Position numbers and translations under genes: made by a program | Part shown: piece by piece, positions 1 through 5,325 of the stretch | Layout: each line of letters begins with the position of its first letter | Position numbering within the stretch: position 1 is the stretch's first letter | Notes under the pieces: model-generated | Told to the model about the DNA's origin: nothing | Database searches by the model: none | The model's input: only the letters and a program-made list of their open reading frames with translations | Assembly (NCBI GenBank): GCA_021777685.1 | Contig: JAJYDH010000333.1 | Span: forward strand, 1-7,297 | Direction: 5' to 3' | DNA: 7,297 nt | Origin: Planctomycetota bacterium | GTDB lineage: Bacteria > Planctomycetota > Planctomycetia > Isosphaerales > Isosphaeraceae

Positions 1-288
1 CATGTCCGAGACCCGGCGGACCTGGTCGCCGACGACCCGGGCGGCGTCGTAGAGCGACCCGGCCCCGGCCAGGCCGAGCCCCTGGTCGAAGTCGCGGCGG
101 AGCAGGGTGATCACCGACTGCGAGCAGGACAGGCTGCCGCTGCAGAGCAGGACGAAGACGCGCTCGCCGGGGGTGACGAAGGTGTGCATCTTCCGGCAGA
201 TGTTGACCTGATCGTAACCGGCGTTCGATCGGGAGTCGGAGGCCATCACCAGGCCTTCGTGCGTCGTGATCCCCACGCAATACGTCAT
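1..288 (-). CDS. Anbu-type proteasome-like hydrolase, N-terminal 96 residues (cut by window start)
   Basis: The start is the ATG whose complement lies at 286-288. The frame stays open to base 1, giving 96 residues, and the C-terminal part is outside the window. The protein begins MTYCVGI and continues with ASDSRSNAG, the N-terminal signature of Anbu (ancestral beta subunit, COG3484), a bacterial relative of HslV and proteasome beta subunits. Counting Thr2 as residue 1 after Met removal, Thr1, Asp17, Arg19 and Lys32 are present. These match the N-terminal nucleophile, the Asp and the Lys positions of Ntn hydrolases of this fold. There is no propeptide, as expected for Anbu. The following stretch contains FVLLCSGSLSCSQSV, the equivalent of the proteasome glycine-containing strand and helix. 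Anbu proteins are cytoplasmic and form open rings or helical assemblies; the natural substrate is not established. It is divergent from a transglutaminase-like gene, a known partner family. Only a weak purine-rich ribosome site precedes the start. Confidence 0.88.
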   Translation of the reverse strand, partial: MTYCVGITTHEGLVMASDSRSNAGYDQVNICRKMHTFVTPGERVFVLLCSGSLSCSQSVITLLRRDFDQGLGLAGAGSLYDAARVVGDQVRRVSDM

Positions 289-340
289 CGCGGCCTCTGC
301 TCGCTTTCCGGGCGCGTCTCCCGTCGGCTCAGATCCCACG

Positions 341-369
341 TTGATACCACGACGCGAGATCCGACGCAA
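341..369 (-). promoter_or_regulatory. possible sigma70-like promoter for the Anbu gene
   Basis: Read on the minus strand, TTGCGT (complement at 364-369) is separated by 17 bases from TATCAA (complement at 341-346). The second box lies about 52 bases upstream of the Anbu ATG. The matches to TTGACA (3 of 6) and TATAAT (4 of 6) are modest. Position and spacing are the main support. Confidence 0.33.
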
Positions 370-386
370 GCGCCCGGCCGTCGTCG

Positions 387-415
387 TTGACTTGGAAGAT
401 GTTCACACTTATAGT
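387..415 (+). promoter_or_regulatory. sigma70-like promoter for the transglutaminase-like gene
   Basis: TTGACT at 387-392 and TATAGT at 410-415 are separated by exactly 17 bases, and each box matches the consensus at 5 of 6 positions. The stretch around 387-416 is clearly richer in A and T than its surroundings. A start near 421-423 would give a leader of about 47 bases before the ATG at 469. A GGAAGAGGGG ribosome site lies at 456-465. Confidence 0.62.
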
Positions 416-468
416 GCAGGGAACCTGAAGAGGCCCGGCCAGGGGCGGACGCGGGGGAAGAGGGGCGA

Positions 469-1314
469 ATGCTGATCCGAATCGGTTTTGAGATCGTCTT
501 CAACATCCCGGCCACGGTGCCATTCCTCTTCGTCCTCTCCACCCACCGGGACCGGGACCCGTCGATCCGCCGGCCGGGCCGGCTCCGGGTCGAGCCCGAC
601 GTGCCCGTCGAGGAGTTCGTCGACTCCTTCGGAAATCGGTGCGGCCGGCTGGTCGCCCCGCCGGGGACGCTCAGGCTCTGGGACGACGCGGTCGTCGAGG
701 ACAGCGGGCTGCCCGACGAGTTCGCCCCCCACGCCATCCAGCACCACGTCGAGAACCTGCCCCCCGACGTCCTGCCCTACCTCCTGGCCAGCCGCTATTG
801 CGAGGTCGACCGCCTCTCCGAGATCGCCTGGTCGCTGTTCGGCCACACGCCCGAAGGGTGGGGGCGGGTCCAGGCCATCTGCGACTGGGTCCACAACCAC
901 GTCCAGTTCGGCTACCAGTTCGCCCGGCCGACCAAGTCGGCCTACGACGTCTACGAGGAGCGCCGGGGGGTCTGCCGCGACTTCACCCACCTGGCCCTGA
1001 CGTTCTGCCGGTGCATGAACATCCCGGCGAGGTACGCCACCGGCTACCTCGGCGACATCGGCGTGCCGATCTCGCCCAGCCCGATGGACTTCAGCGGCTG
1101 GTTCGAGGTCTACCTCGGGGGGCGGTGGTACACCTTCGACGCCCGCCACAACACGCCCCGGATCGGCCGGATCGTCATGGCCAGGGGCCGCGACGCCGTC
1201 GACGTCGCCCTGACCACCTCCTTCGGCTCGTCCCAGCTCCAGAAGTTCGTCGTCTGGACCGACGAGGTCGGCCCCGAGGCCCTCGACTGGACCCCGGCGA
1301 TCAAGCCCGCTTGA
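469..1314 (+). CDS. transglutaminase-like cysteine peptidase family protein (Anbu-associated type)
   Basis: This is a 281-residue cytoplasmic-looking protein with no signal peptide. Residues 1 to about 110 resemble the bacterial transglutaminase N-terminal domain (MLIRIGFEIVFNIPATVP, then DSFGNRCGRLVAP). Residues about 130-230 form the transglutaminase core (COG1305). The nucleophile motif is GVCRDFTHLAL with Cys169, followed by CRCMNIPARYATGYLGDIG and a GGRWYTFDARHN motif with Asp224. The usual His of the 'HAW' motif is replaced by Ser209 in PMDFSGWFEV; His227, in DARHN, is close by. I recall DFS[AG]WFE as usual in this Anbu-linked subfamily, so it is probably not a local mutation. The substrate is unknown; relatives may act as peptidases, amidases or crosslinking enzymes. 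The start is supported by GGAAGAGGGG at 456-465, three bases before the ATG. It is divergent from the Anbu gene with 180 bp between them and is preceded by a good promoter. The specific biological role is not known. Confidence 0.9.
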   Translation: MLIRIGFEIVFNIPATVPFLFVLSTHRDRDPSIRRPGRLRVEPDVPVEEFVDSFGNRCGRLVAPPGTLRLWDDAVVEDSGLPDEFAPHAIQHHVENLPPDVLPYLLASRYCEVDRLSEIAWSLFGHTPEGWGRVQAICDWVHNHVQFGYQFARPTKSAYDVYEERRGVCRDFTHLALTFCRCMNIPARYATGYLGDIGVPISPSPMDFSGWFEVYLGGRWYTFDARHNTPRIGRIVMARGRDAVDVALTTSFGSSQLQKFVVWTDEVGPEALDWTPAIKPA

Positions 1315-1422
1315 CCGCGGTTTCCCGCCCCAAACCCCGACCCAAGGGCAGTTTCCGGCATTCTTTCCCCGGGAAATGTCCGGGCCGGGGTCCGTCGCGG
1401 GAACGGGGATGCCCCCGGAAAA

Positions 1423-1622
1423 ACGAACCGACACGGGCCCGCGAGCCCCTCCTCCAAGACGAACCCAACCATGCTCGTCGACCCGGCAAGGCGAAGCCAA
1501 CCGGGCCCCTGACGAGTTTCCAACGCGAACCCAACCGCCCGCGCGTCGACCTTCCCGGTCGACGCCCACGCTCGACCGATCCTCGCCAACACGAAGCCAG
1601 CCTCTCCCATTCGAAGCCATCG
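1423..1622. repeat. array of short direct repeats, NCGAASCCAACC-like, about 33 bp apart
   Basis: Six clear copies of a 10-12 bp motif are visible: ACGAACCGAC (1423-1432), ACGAACCCAACC (1459-1470), GCGAAGCCAACC (1491-1502), GCGAACCCAACC (1525-1536), ACGAAGCCAGCC (1591-1602) and TCGAAGCCATCG (1611-1622). A degenerate copy (TCGACGCCCACG) may sit at 1559-1570. Start-to-start distances are 36, 32, 34, 34, 32 and 20 bases if it is counted. The spacers differ in sequence, so this is not a CRISPR array and not a simple tandem repeat. On the minus strand the motif reads GGTTGGSTTCG. I have the impression that similar motifs occur between genes in related planctomycetes, but cannot check this here. Confidence 0.65.
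1543..1565. repeat. perfect 9-bp stem hairpin inside the repeat array
   Basis: GCGTCGACC at 1543-1551 is followed by a TTCCC loop and by its exact reverse complement GGTCGACGC at 1557-1565. There is no T-run on either side, so it is not a standard terminator. It overlaps the degenerate seventh copy of the array motif, which makes that copy less certain. Confidence 0.6.
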
Positions 1623-2066
1623 AGGGCGACTCCCGGGACCGCCTCCAATCCATGAATATCGCCCCGGCGCGGCCGTTCGAACACACTATTTCTTTGCCCG
1701 ATTCTCGCCCGGCCCTCACCGCGTCGGTCTCGGCTCATCCTGGAGGTCTCGCCCTGACCGGCATGGGAGCCCACTTGGCCGGGCAAAGCCGAGCGATAGG
1801 GCACTCGGAAGGCCCAAAAAGGCGGCTCAAGGACCGAATTCCGGTCGACAAGGGGCCGATTTCGACCAGAAACGGGCCCGATTTCGGGTCACGGAGGATC
1901 GCTTTGCGACACAGAGCAAGTTCAAAGGATTTGTTTGGCGAGGGAGGACAATCGCGGCAAGACAGGCCGTCAGGGGCGGCCGGGGCGTTCACGTTGAATT
2001 TGACGGCATCGCAGTCTTGCCGACAAGCTCGGCTCCCGACCCTTTTCCTCCGCCTCGCTCAGATCC

Positions 2067-2353
2067 GGGAGCAAGCTCCCAATGGCACTTGCTGTGGAGT
2101 TGGCTTATCCGTTTGGCTCCTGGCGGATTCCGGGGTGGTGCCTCGAATTCCGCCGGGACATCGAAGAGTCTCACCACAGAGGACACAGAGAACACAGAAT
2201 TGGACAGAAGAGAGGGCCTTGACAGCTTGTTTACTCTCCGTGTTCTCTGCGTCCTCCGTGGTGAAAGTCTTCGATTCTTCAGACCACCCGGGAGTCCATC
2301 ATGAGCCAAACGGATAAGCCAACTCCAAAGTAAATGCCATTGAGCAAGCTCCC
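2067..2353. repeat. 287-bp nested palindromic element (MITE-like or dispersed planctomycete repeat)
   Basis: The outer arms are 2067-2139 and 2283-2353, reverse complements of each other with a few mismatches and a 2-bp gap. Within them 2095-2119 and 2303-2327 are identical over 25 bp (core GTTGGCTTATCCGTTTGGCT). A second, inner inverted repeat lies at 2160-2198 and 2237-2275, with 34 of 39 positions matching. It contains the CACCACAGAGGACACAGAGA type of sequence, which I recognise as a widely dispersed bacterial repeat that often gives spurious proteins with TTEDTENTE or VSSVSSVV. The tips (GGGAGCAAGCTC and GAGCAAGCTCCC) are themselves small hairpins. No open frame in the element looks like a transposase, so it would be non-autonomous if mobile. 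I see no target-site duplication in the flanks. Confidence 0.82.
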
Positions 2354-2520
2354 GCACCCCAAGGGCTTCCCCCGCGATCCGGGGCGATTCCCGGCGGCAA
2401 TTCGGCGTCCTGCTCTTCAACCAGGAAGGGGATCGGCCCCGGGCGTGGCGGGGGTGCCGTGTCCGTTCGCCGAACACAAGGCACCTCGACGACTCGGAGC
2501 CGGTCCCCGTCGCCTCGGGC

Positions 2521-3156
2521 TCACTTCGACTCGGGCCCCCCGTGATACTCGATCTTCCCTTCGAAGGGCTTGCCGCTCATCTCCTTGAACTTCGCCTCCT
2601 GCTCGTCGGTCAGCAGGGCCATCATCCGCTTGTGGCTGTTGGCGTGAAGCTCGTGCATCTTGGCGGATCGGTTCTCTTTCGAGGTGGAATGGTGGAGTTC
2701 CACCCATTCCTTGTGCGTTTCTGCCTGAAGTTCGCGGGCCTTCTCCTTCTGCTCGGCGGTGAGCTTCAGGGCGGAGGCCACCTCCGGCTGCGTGACCATC
2801 AGCAGGCCCGCCTTCTGGAGCATGATCTGGTGGAGCCGCTTGGCCTGGGCCGGCTCGAGGACGTCGGAGACGAATTTCTCGTTCTCCCGGGTCAGCTCCT
2901 GATACTTCTTCTCGCGATCGCCCTCGCTCCCCTCGTGGATCGCCTCGGCCTTGGCGTGCTGGCGGGTCGTGAAGGCGTGGATCTTGCTCGCCTCGTCGGG
3001 GGTGAGCTTCAGATCCTCCTGGACCGATTTCTGCCGGAGGAGCATGACCTCGATCGCCCCTTCGCCGGGGACCATCTTCTCGTCCGCCGGTCGGGCCGGC
3101 GTGCCCCAGACGGCCAGGATTGCCAGGGCCAGCGTCCATCTCCCAAAATGGCTCAT
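2521..3156 (-). CDS. secreted LTxxQ-motif helical protein (Spy/CpxP-like style)
   Basis: The product has 211 residues. It starts with a signal peptide (MSHFGRWTLALAILAVWG), with likely cleavage after ARPA near residue 24, so it is probably periplasmic or exported. The mature part is strongly charged and helical, rich in Lys, Glu and Gln. It carries LTxxQ-type motifs at residues 51-55 (LTPDE), 132-136 (LTAEQ) and 182-186 (LTDEQ), plus a related LEPAQ at 100-104. The pattern 'LEPAQAKRLHQIMLQ...PEVASALKLTAEQ' is common in planctomycete hypothetical proteins. LTxxQ proteins of the Spy/CpxP type are periplasmic chaperones or stress sensors, but the role here is unproven. An upstream in-frame ATG at 3201 would add 15 residues. 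I prefer the ATG at 3156 because the signal peptide then begins properly and a strong GGAGGT sits just upstream. The gene is divergent from the oxygenase gene across 379 bp. No clear terminator follows. Confidence 0.85.
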   Translation of the reverse strand: MSHFGRWTLALAILAVWGTPARPADEKMVPGEGAIEVMLLRQKSVQEDLKLTPDEASKIHAFTTRQHAKAEAIHEGSEGDREKKYQELTRENEKFVSDVLEPAQAKRLHQIMLQKAGLLMVTQPEVASALKLTAEQKEKARELQAETHKEWVELHHSTSKENRSAKMHELHANSHKRMMALLTDEQEAKFKEMSGKPFEGKIEYHGGPESK

Positions 3157-3535
3157 CTCCACCTCCCCAAACGGAGATCCCGAGGGCCGCGCCATCTCCA
3201 ACGACGAAGGATGTCGCGTCGGCCCGCCCTCGGACCGGCCGCAACGCCCGTACCGCTCCCTCGCGGTTTGGAATTTGGGCCGACTTTCGGGCTCGTCGAT
3301 CTGGTCGGGAGCCGGGGCCGTCCTGCCCGATCACGTTCGGATCTCGTCGGCGCCGGAGTTGCGGCTTCCTCGCGCCGGGGATCGTGCCTCCGCCGAGAGG
3401 CCGCGGCCGATCCCCGCCGGATGGCCGCCGGTCCCGCCCATCCGTCGGCGATTCGCGGGAGCATCGAGCCGGGCGAGGCGCAGGATTTTGCCTCTCACTG
3501 CGCACGCCGGGGCTCAAGACGTGGAGAAGTTTGCG
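3157..3535. other. divergent intergenic region, no gene recognised
   Basis: These 379 bp separate the leftward LTxxQ gene from the rightward oxygenase gene and should hold both promoters. I could not find a convincing -35/-10 pair for either direction. Open frames crossing the region (for example 3153-3464 on the minus strand and the upstream part of the frame starting at 2951 on the plus strand) give Arg/Pro-rich translations without family resemblance. The slightly A/T-richer patches at 3265-3290 and 3480-3500 are the best places to look for promoters. Confidence 0.5.
3161..3166 (-). promoter_or_regulatory. ribosome binding site deciding the start of the LTxxQ gene
   Basis: On the minus strand GGGGAGGTGGAG directly precedes the ATG at 3156. 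The GGAGGT core (complement 3161-3166) is four bases from the start. This supports the ATG at 3156 over the in-frame ATG at 3201. Confidence 0.6.
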
Positions 3536-4771
3536 ATGCCCTCCGGCGACTTCGACCTCGAAACGCTCCTCGCGCCGACCCGGCCGGATGACTTCTTCCT
3601 CGACCACTGGGAGAAGCAGCCTCTGCTGGTCCGGCGGCACGACGCCGGCTATTACGCGGGCCTGCTCACGACGGCCGACGTCGAGGAGGTGATCGCGTTC
3701 ACCCGGCCCAGGTTCGCCGACCCGGCGGCCTTCTCGGCCGAGAAGCCGCGCGAGGCGTCCTACGTCAAAAGCCAGCTCGCCGACCGGCCGATGCCGGAAT
3801 CGGCCCGGACCCCCGGGATCGCGGAGCTTGCCGGGGCCTACGGCCGGGGCAAGACGGTCGTCATCATGTCCATGCAGCAGCGATGGCGGCCCATCGCCCG
3901 GCTCTGCCGGGGCCTCGAAGCGGCCTTCCACTGCCCCGTGCACGCGAACATGTACCTCACCCCGCCCGGCGCCCAGGGCTTCGACGTCCACTTCGACCCC
4001 CACGAGGTGTTCGTCCTCCAGCTTGAAGGCTCGAAGACCTGGCGACTCTACGGCGCCCCCCGGCCGCTCCCGCTGGCCGACGACAGGCTCGACGTCCCCC
4101 GCGACCGGCTCGGGGAGCCCCGCGAGGTCCGCCTGGAGGCGGGCGACCTGTTCTACATGCCCCGGGGGTTCGTCCACGAGGCGTTCACCTCGGAGGGCCA
4201 TTCGCTCCACCTGACGATCGGGATCAACATCCACCGCTGGGCGGACGTGCTCCACGAGGCCGTCGACGACCTGGCCCGGCGCGACGAGCGGTTCCGGGGC
4301 TCGCTCCCGCCGGGGGCCCTGGGCGGCGATGACGTCCCCGAGGCGCTGGAGGGCCGATTCCGCGACCTGCTCGCGATCCTGGCCCGGGACGGCCGCGCCG
4401 GCGAGGCGATCCTGAGCCTCGGCGACCGCTTCTTCGGGCAGCTCGCGCCCCTGCCGGGCTCCCATCTCGCCCCGAGGCCGGAGCCGGAGTCGATCGGGCC
4501 GGGCACGGTCCTGGAGAAGTCGCCCGGGGCGATCTGCCGGGTGGTCGCGGACGGCGGGTGGGTGACGCTCGAATTCCCCGGCGGCCGGGTCGGCGGGCCG
4601 ATCAGGATCGCCCAGGCCCTGCGGTTCGTGGCGGGCGCCGGCCGATTCGCCGTCGATGACCTCCCGGACGGGCTCGGCCCCTCGGGCAAGCTGGTCCTGG
4701 CCCGTCGATTGCTCGGCGAGGGGCTCCTGCGCGTGGTGGACCGCGCCCCGGCGTCGGGTCCCGGAAAATAA
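3536..4771 (+). CDS. JmjC/cupin-type Fe(II)/2-oxoglutarate oxygenase (Cupin_4, ribosomal-oxygenase-like)
   Basis: The protein has 411 residues. Residues about 15-240 match the Cupin_4/JmjC fold of the YcfD (RoxA), MINA53 and NO66 group. Landmarks are FFLDHWEKQPLLVRR at 20-34, HANMYLTPPGAQGFDVHFD at 136-154, VFVLQLEGSKTWRLYG at 158-173 and GDLFYMPRGFVHEA at 203-216. The iron-binding HxD...H triad is visible as His152, Asp154 and His214. The C-terminal 170 residues resemble the helical dimerisation and winged-helix parts of that family. Known members hydroxylate an Arg of ribosomal protein uL16 (YcfD) or His residues of ribosomal proteins (MINA53, NO66). The true substrate here is not shown. 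It lies 121 bp upstream of a RiPP precursor on the same strand, so it may tailor that peptide. The start was chosen at ATG 3536 because GGAG at 3523-3526 precedes it and the family homology begins there; the frame is open much further upstream, but that part looks non-coding. It could instead be an ordinary housekeeping ribosomal oxygenase. Confidence 0.87.
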   Translation: MPSGDFDLETLLAPTRPDDFFLDHWEKQPLLVRRHDAGYYAGLLTTADVEEVIAFTRPRFADPAAFSAEKPREASYVKSQLADRPMPESARTPGIAELAGAYGRGKTVVIMSMQQRWRPIARLCRGLEAAFHCPVHANMYLTPPGAQGFDVHFDPHEVFVLQLEGSKTWRLYGAPRPLPLADDRLDVPRDRLGEPREVRLEAGDLFYMPRGFVHEAFTSEGHSLHLTIGINIHRWADVLHEAVDDLARRDERFRGSLPPGALGGDDVPEALEGRFRDLLAILARDGRAGEAILSLGDRFFGQLAPLPGSHLAPRPEPESIGPGTVLEKSPGAICRVVADGGWVTLEFPGGRVGGPIRIAQALRFVAGAGRFAVDDLPDGLGPSGKLVLARRLLGEGLLRVVDRAPASGPGK

Positions 4772-4798
4772 ACGGATGAAGTCCCCCTCGGTGCGATT

Positions 4799-4845
4799 TA
4801 TGCTGGCTTGATGTCTCGCCGGTGCGGAGCGCGGGCCCCCCGCGC
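4799..4845 (+). promoter_or_regulatory. possible -10 box and leader hairpin before the RiPP precursor
   Basis: TATGCT at 4799-4804 lies in a short A/T-rich patch (GATTTATGCTGG) and resembles the TATACT box found before the cyclodehydratase gene. No good -35 box is visible at the expected distance. Downstream, GCGCGGG at 4829-4835 pairs with CCCGCGC at 4839-4845 around a 3-base loop, in what would be the 5' untranslated leader of the precursor mRNA. Both are weak predictions. Confidence 0.28.
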
Positions 4846-4892
4846 CGGCCTTCACCCCCTCGGCCCGGCCCGCCCAGCAAGGGAGAAACGAC

Positions 4893-5222
4893 GTGACCGA
4901 CCAGCAGCGCTTCCACGACAAGCAATGGAGTCTGATCGTGGCCCGGGCCTGGGCCGACGAGGAATTCCGGGATCGCCTGATCTCGAATCCCCAGGCGGTG
5001 CTCCGCGAGAACGGCCTCGAGATCGCGCCCGACGTCGAGGTCAGGGTGGTCGAGGATTCGGAGTCGGTCCGGCACTTCATCCTCCCGGCCAATCCGGCGG
5101 GCGACCTCTGCGAGGAGGAGCTCAGCCCGACCGCCGGCGCCGACTCGTTCTCGGGCGGCTGCGGCCGGTGCGGCCGGTGCGGCTGCGGCTGCGGCGGCTG
5201 CCGGGGCTGCGAGGCTTCCTGA
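4893..5222 (+). CDS. NHLP-leader RiPP (TOMM) precursor peptide with Cys/Gly/Arg core
   Basis: This encodes a 109-residue peptide with a GTG start, supported by AAGGGAGA at 4879-4886 six bases upstream. Residues about 7-66 resemble the nitrile-hydratase-like leader peptide (NHLP) family: WSLIVARAWADEEFRDRLI, then NPQAVLRENGLEI, APDVEVRVVED and HFILPANP. An acidic GDLCEEEL segment (70-77) follows, in the place where such leaders carry an 'LSxEELxxVAGG' cleavage region. A Gly-Gly at 88-89 then precedes the last 20 residues. That tail has seven Cys (90, 93, 96, 98, 100, 103, 106), spaced by Gly or Gly-Arg, with Arg at 92, 95 and 104. Such Cys-dense cores are substrates for YcaO cyclodehydratases, which make thiazolines, and one is encoded 103 bp downstream. 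Whether cleavage is after Gly-Gly at 89 or nearer Ala-Gly at 81-82 cannot be told. The mature product and its activity are unknown. Alternative reading: a metal-binding Cys-rich protein; the leader and the YcaO neighbour argue against this. Confidence 0.88.
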   Translation: MTDQQRFHDKQWSLIVARAWADEEFRDRLISNPQAVLRENGLEIAPDVEVRVVEDSESVRHFILPANPAGDLCEEELSPTAGADSFSGGCGRCGRCGCGCGGCRGCEAS

Positions 5223-5232
5223 ACGACCCGGC

Positions 5233-5268
5233 CCCCGGCCGGCCCCGGCGAGGAATCCCCGGCCGGGG
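5233..5268 (+). promoter_or_regulatory. GC hairpin between precursor and cyclodehydratase genes
   Basis: CCCCGGCCGG at 5233-5242 pairs exactly with CCGGCCGGGG at 5259-5268 around a 16-base loop. It starts 11 bases after the precursor stop codon. No T-run follows, so it is not a classical intrinsic terminator. It could slow transcription or protect the precursor message from 3' decay, giving more precursor than enzyme. That role is inference. Confidence 0.42.
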
Positions 5269-5273
5269 TCGGC

Positions 5274-5279
5274 TATACT
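5274..5279 (+). promoter_or_regulatory. possible -10 box before the YcaO gene
   Basis: TATACT matches TATAAT at 5 of 6 positions and lies 46 bases before the cyclodehydratase ATG. It stands out in otherwise almost pure G+C sequence. The -35 position (about 5251-5256, AGGAAT) is poor. It may give the cyclodehydratase gene its own promoter. Confidence 0.35.
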
Positions 5280-5325
5280 GTCGGCCGCCACCTCGTCCGT
5301 CCACCCACCGAGAGCCGCCCCCGAG

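Larger units (their letters stand above)
1315..2066. other. long intergenic stretch without a credible gene
   Basis: This is the first 750 bp of the space between the transglutaminase-like gene and the leftward LTxxQ gene. Open frames here give low-complexity Arg/Pro/Ser-rich translations without family resemblance and without ribosome sites. It contains the short-repeat array at 1423-1622 and a hairpin at 1543-1565. A 9-bp perfect inverted repeat (CGGCAAGAC at 1955-1963 and GTCTTGCCG at 2014-2022) may be chance. Base composition is more mixed than in the coding regions, with A/T-rich patches around 1650-1700 and 1910-1940. No terminator with a clear T-run follows the stop at 1314. Confidence 0.6.

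Noticed and set aside
1423..1622. CRISPR array
   Set aside because: The repeated unit is only about 12 bp, varies between copies and has uneven spacing, and no cas-like gene is in the window.
409..1719. 436-residue minus-strand open frame opposite the transglutaminase gene and the repeat array
   Set aside because: The plus-strand frame has transglutaminase motifs and a ribosome site. The antisense product is low complexity and runs through the repeat array.
1692..1788. 9-bp inverted repeat CTTTGCCCG (1692-1700) and CGGGCAAAG (1780-1788)
   Set aside because: A 9-bp match at this distance can arise by chance in more than 1 kb of non-coding sequence, and nothing else marks it as functional.
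1376..2317. 313-residue plus-strand open frame through the repeat array and the palindromic element
   Set aside because: The translation is a mixture of repeat-derived sequence ending in the VFSASSVV type known from non-coding palindromic repeats. No ribosome site or domain is visible.
2951..3535. N-terminal extension of the oxygenase back to 2951
   Set aside because: The extra 195 codons overlap the opposite-strand LTxxQ gene and show no homology. ATG 3536 has a ribosome site and begins where the family similarity begins.
2417..5092. 891-residue minus-strand open frame across the LTxxQ gene, the gap and the oxygenase gene
   Set aside because: It is antisense to the oxygenase and out of frame with the LTxxQ gene. 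The translation is Arg/Pro/Gly-rich low complexity, a common result of extreme GC content with few chance stops.
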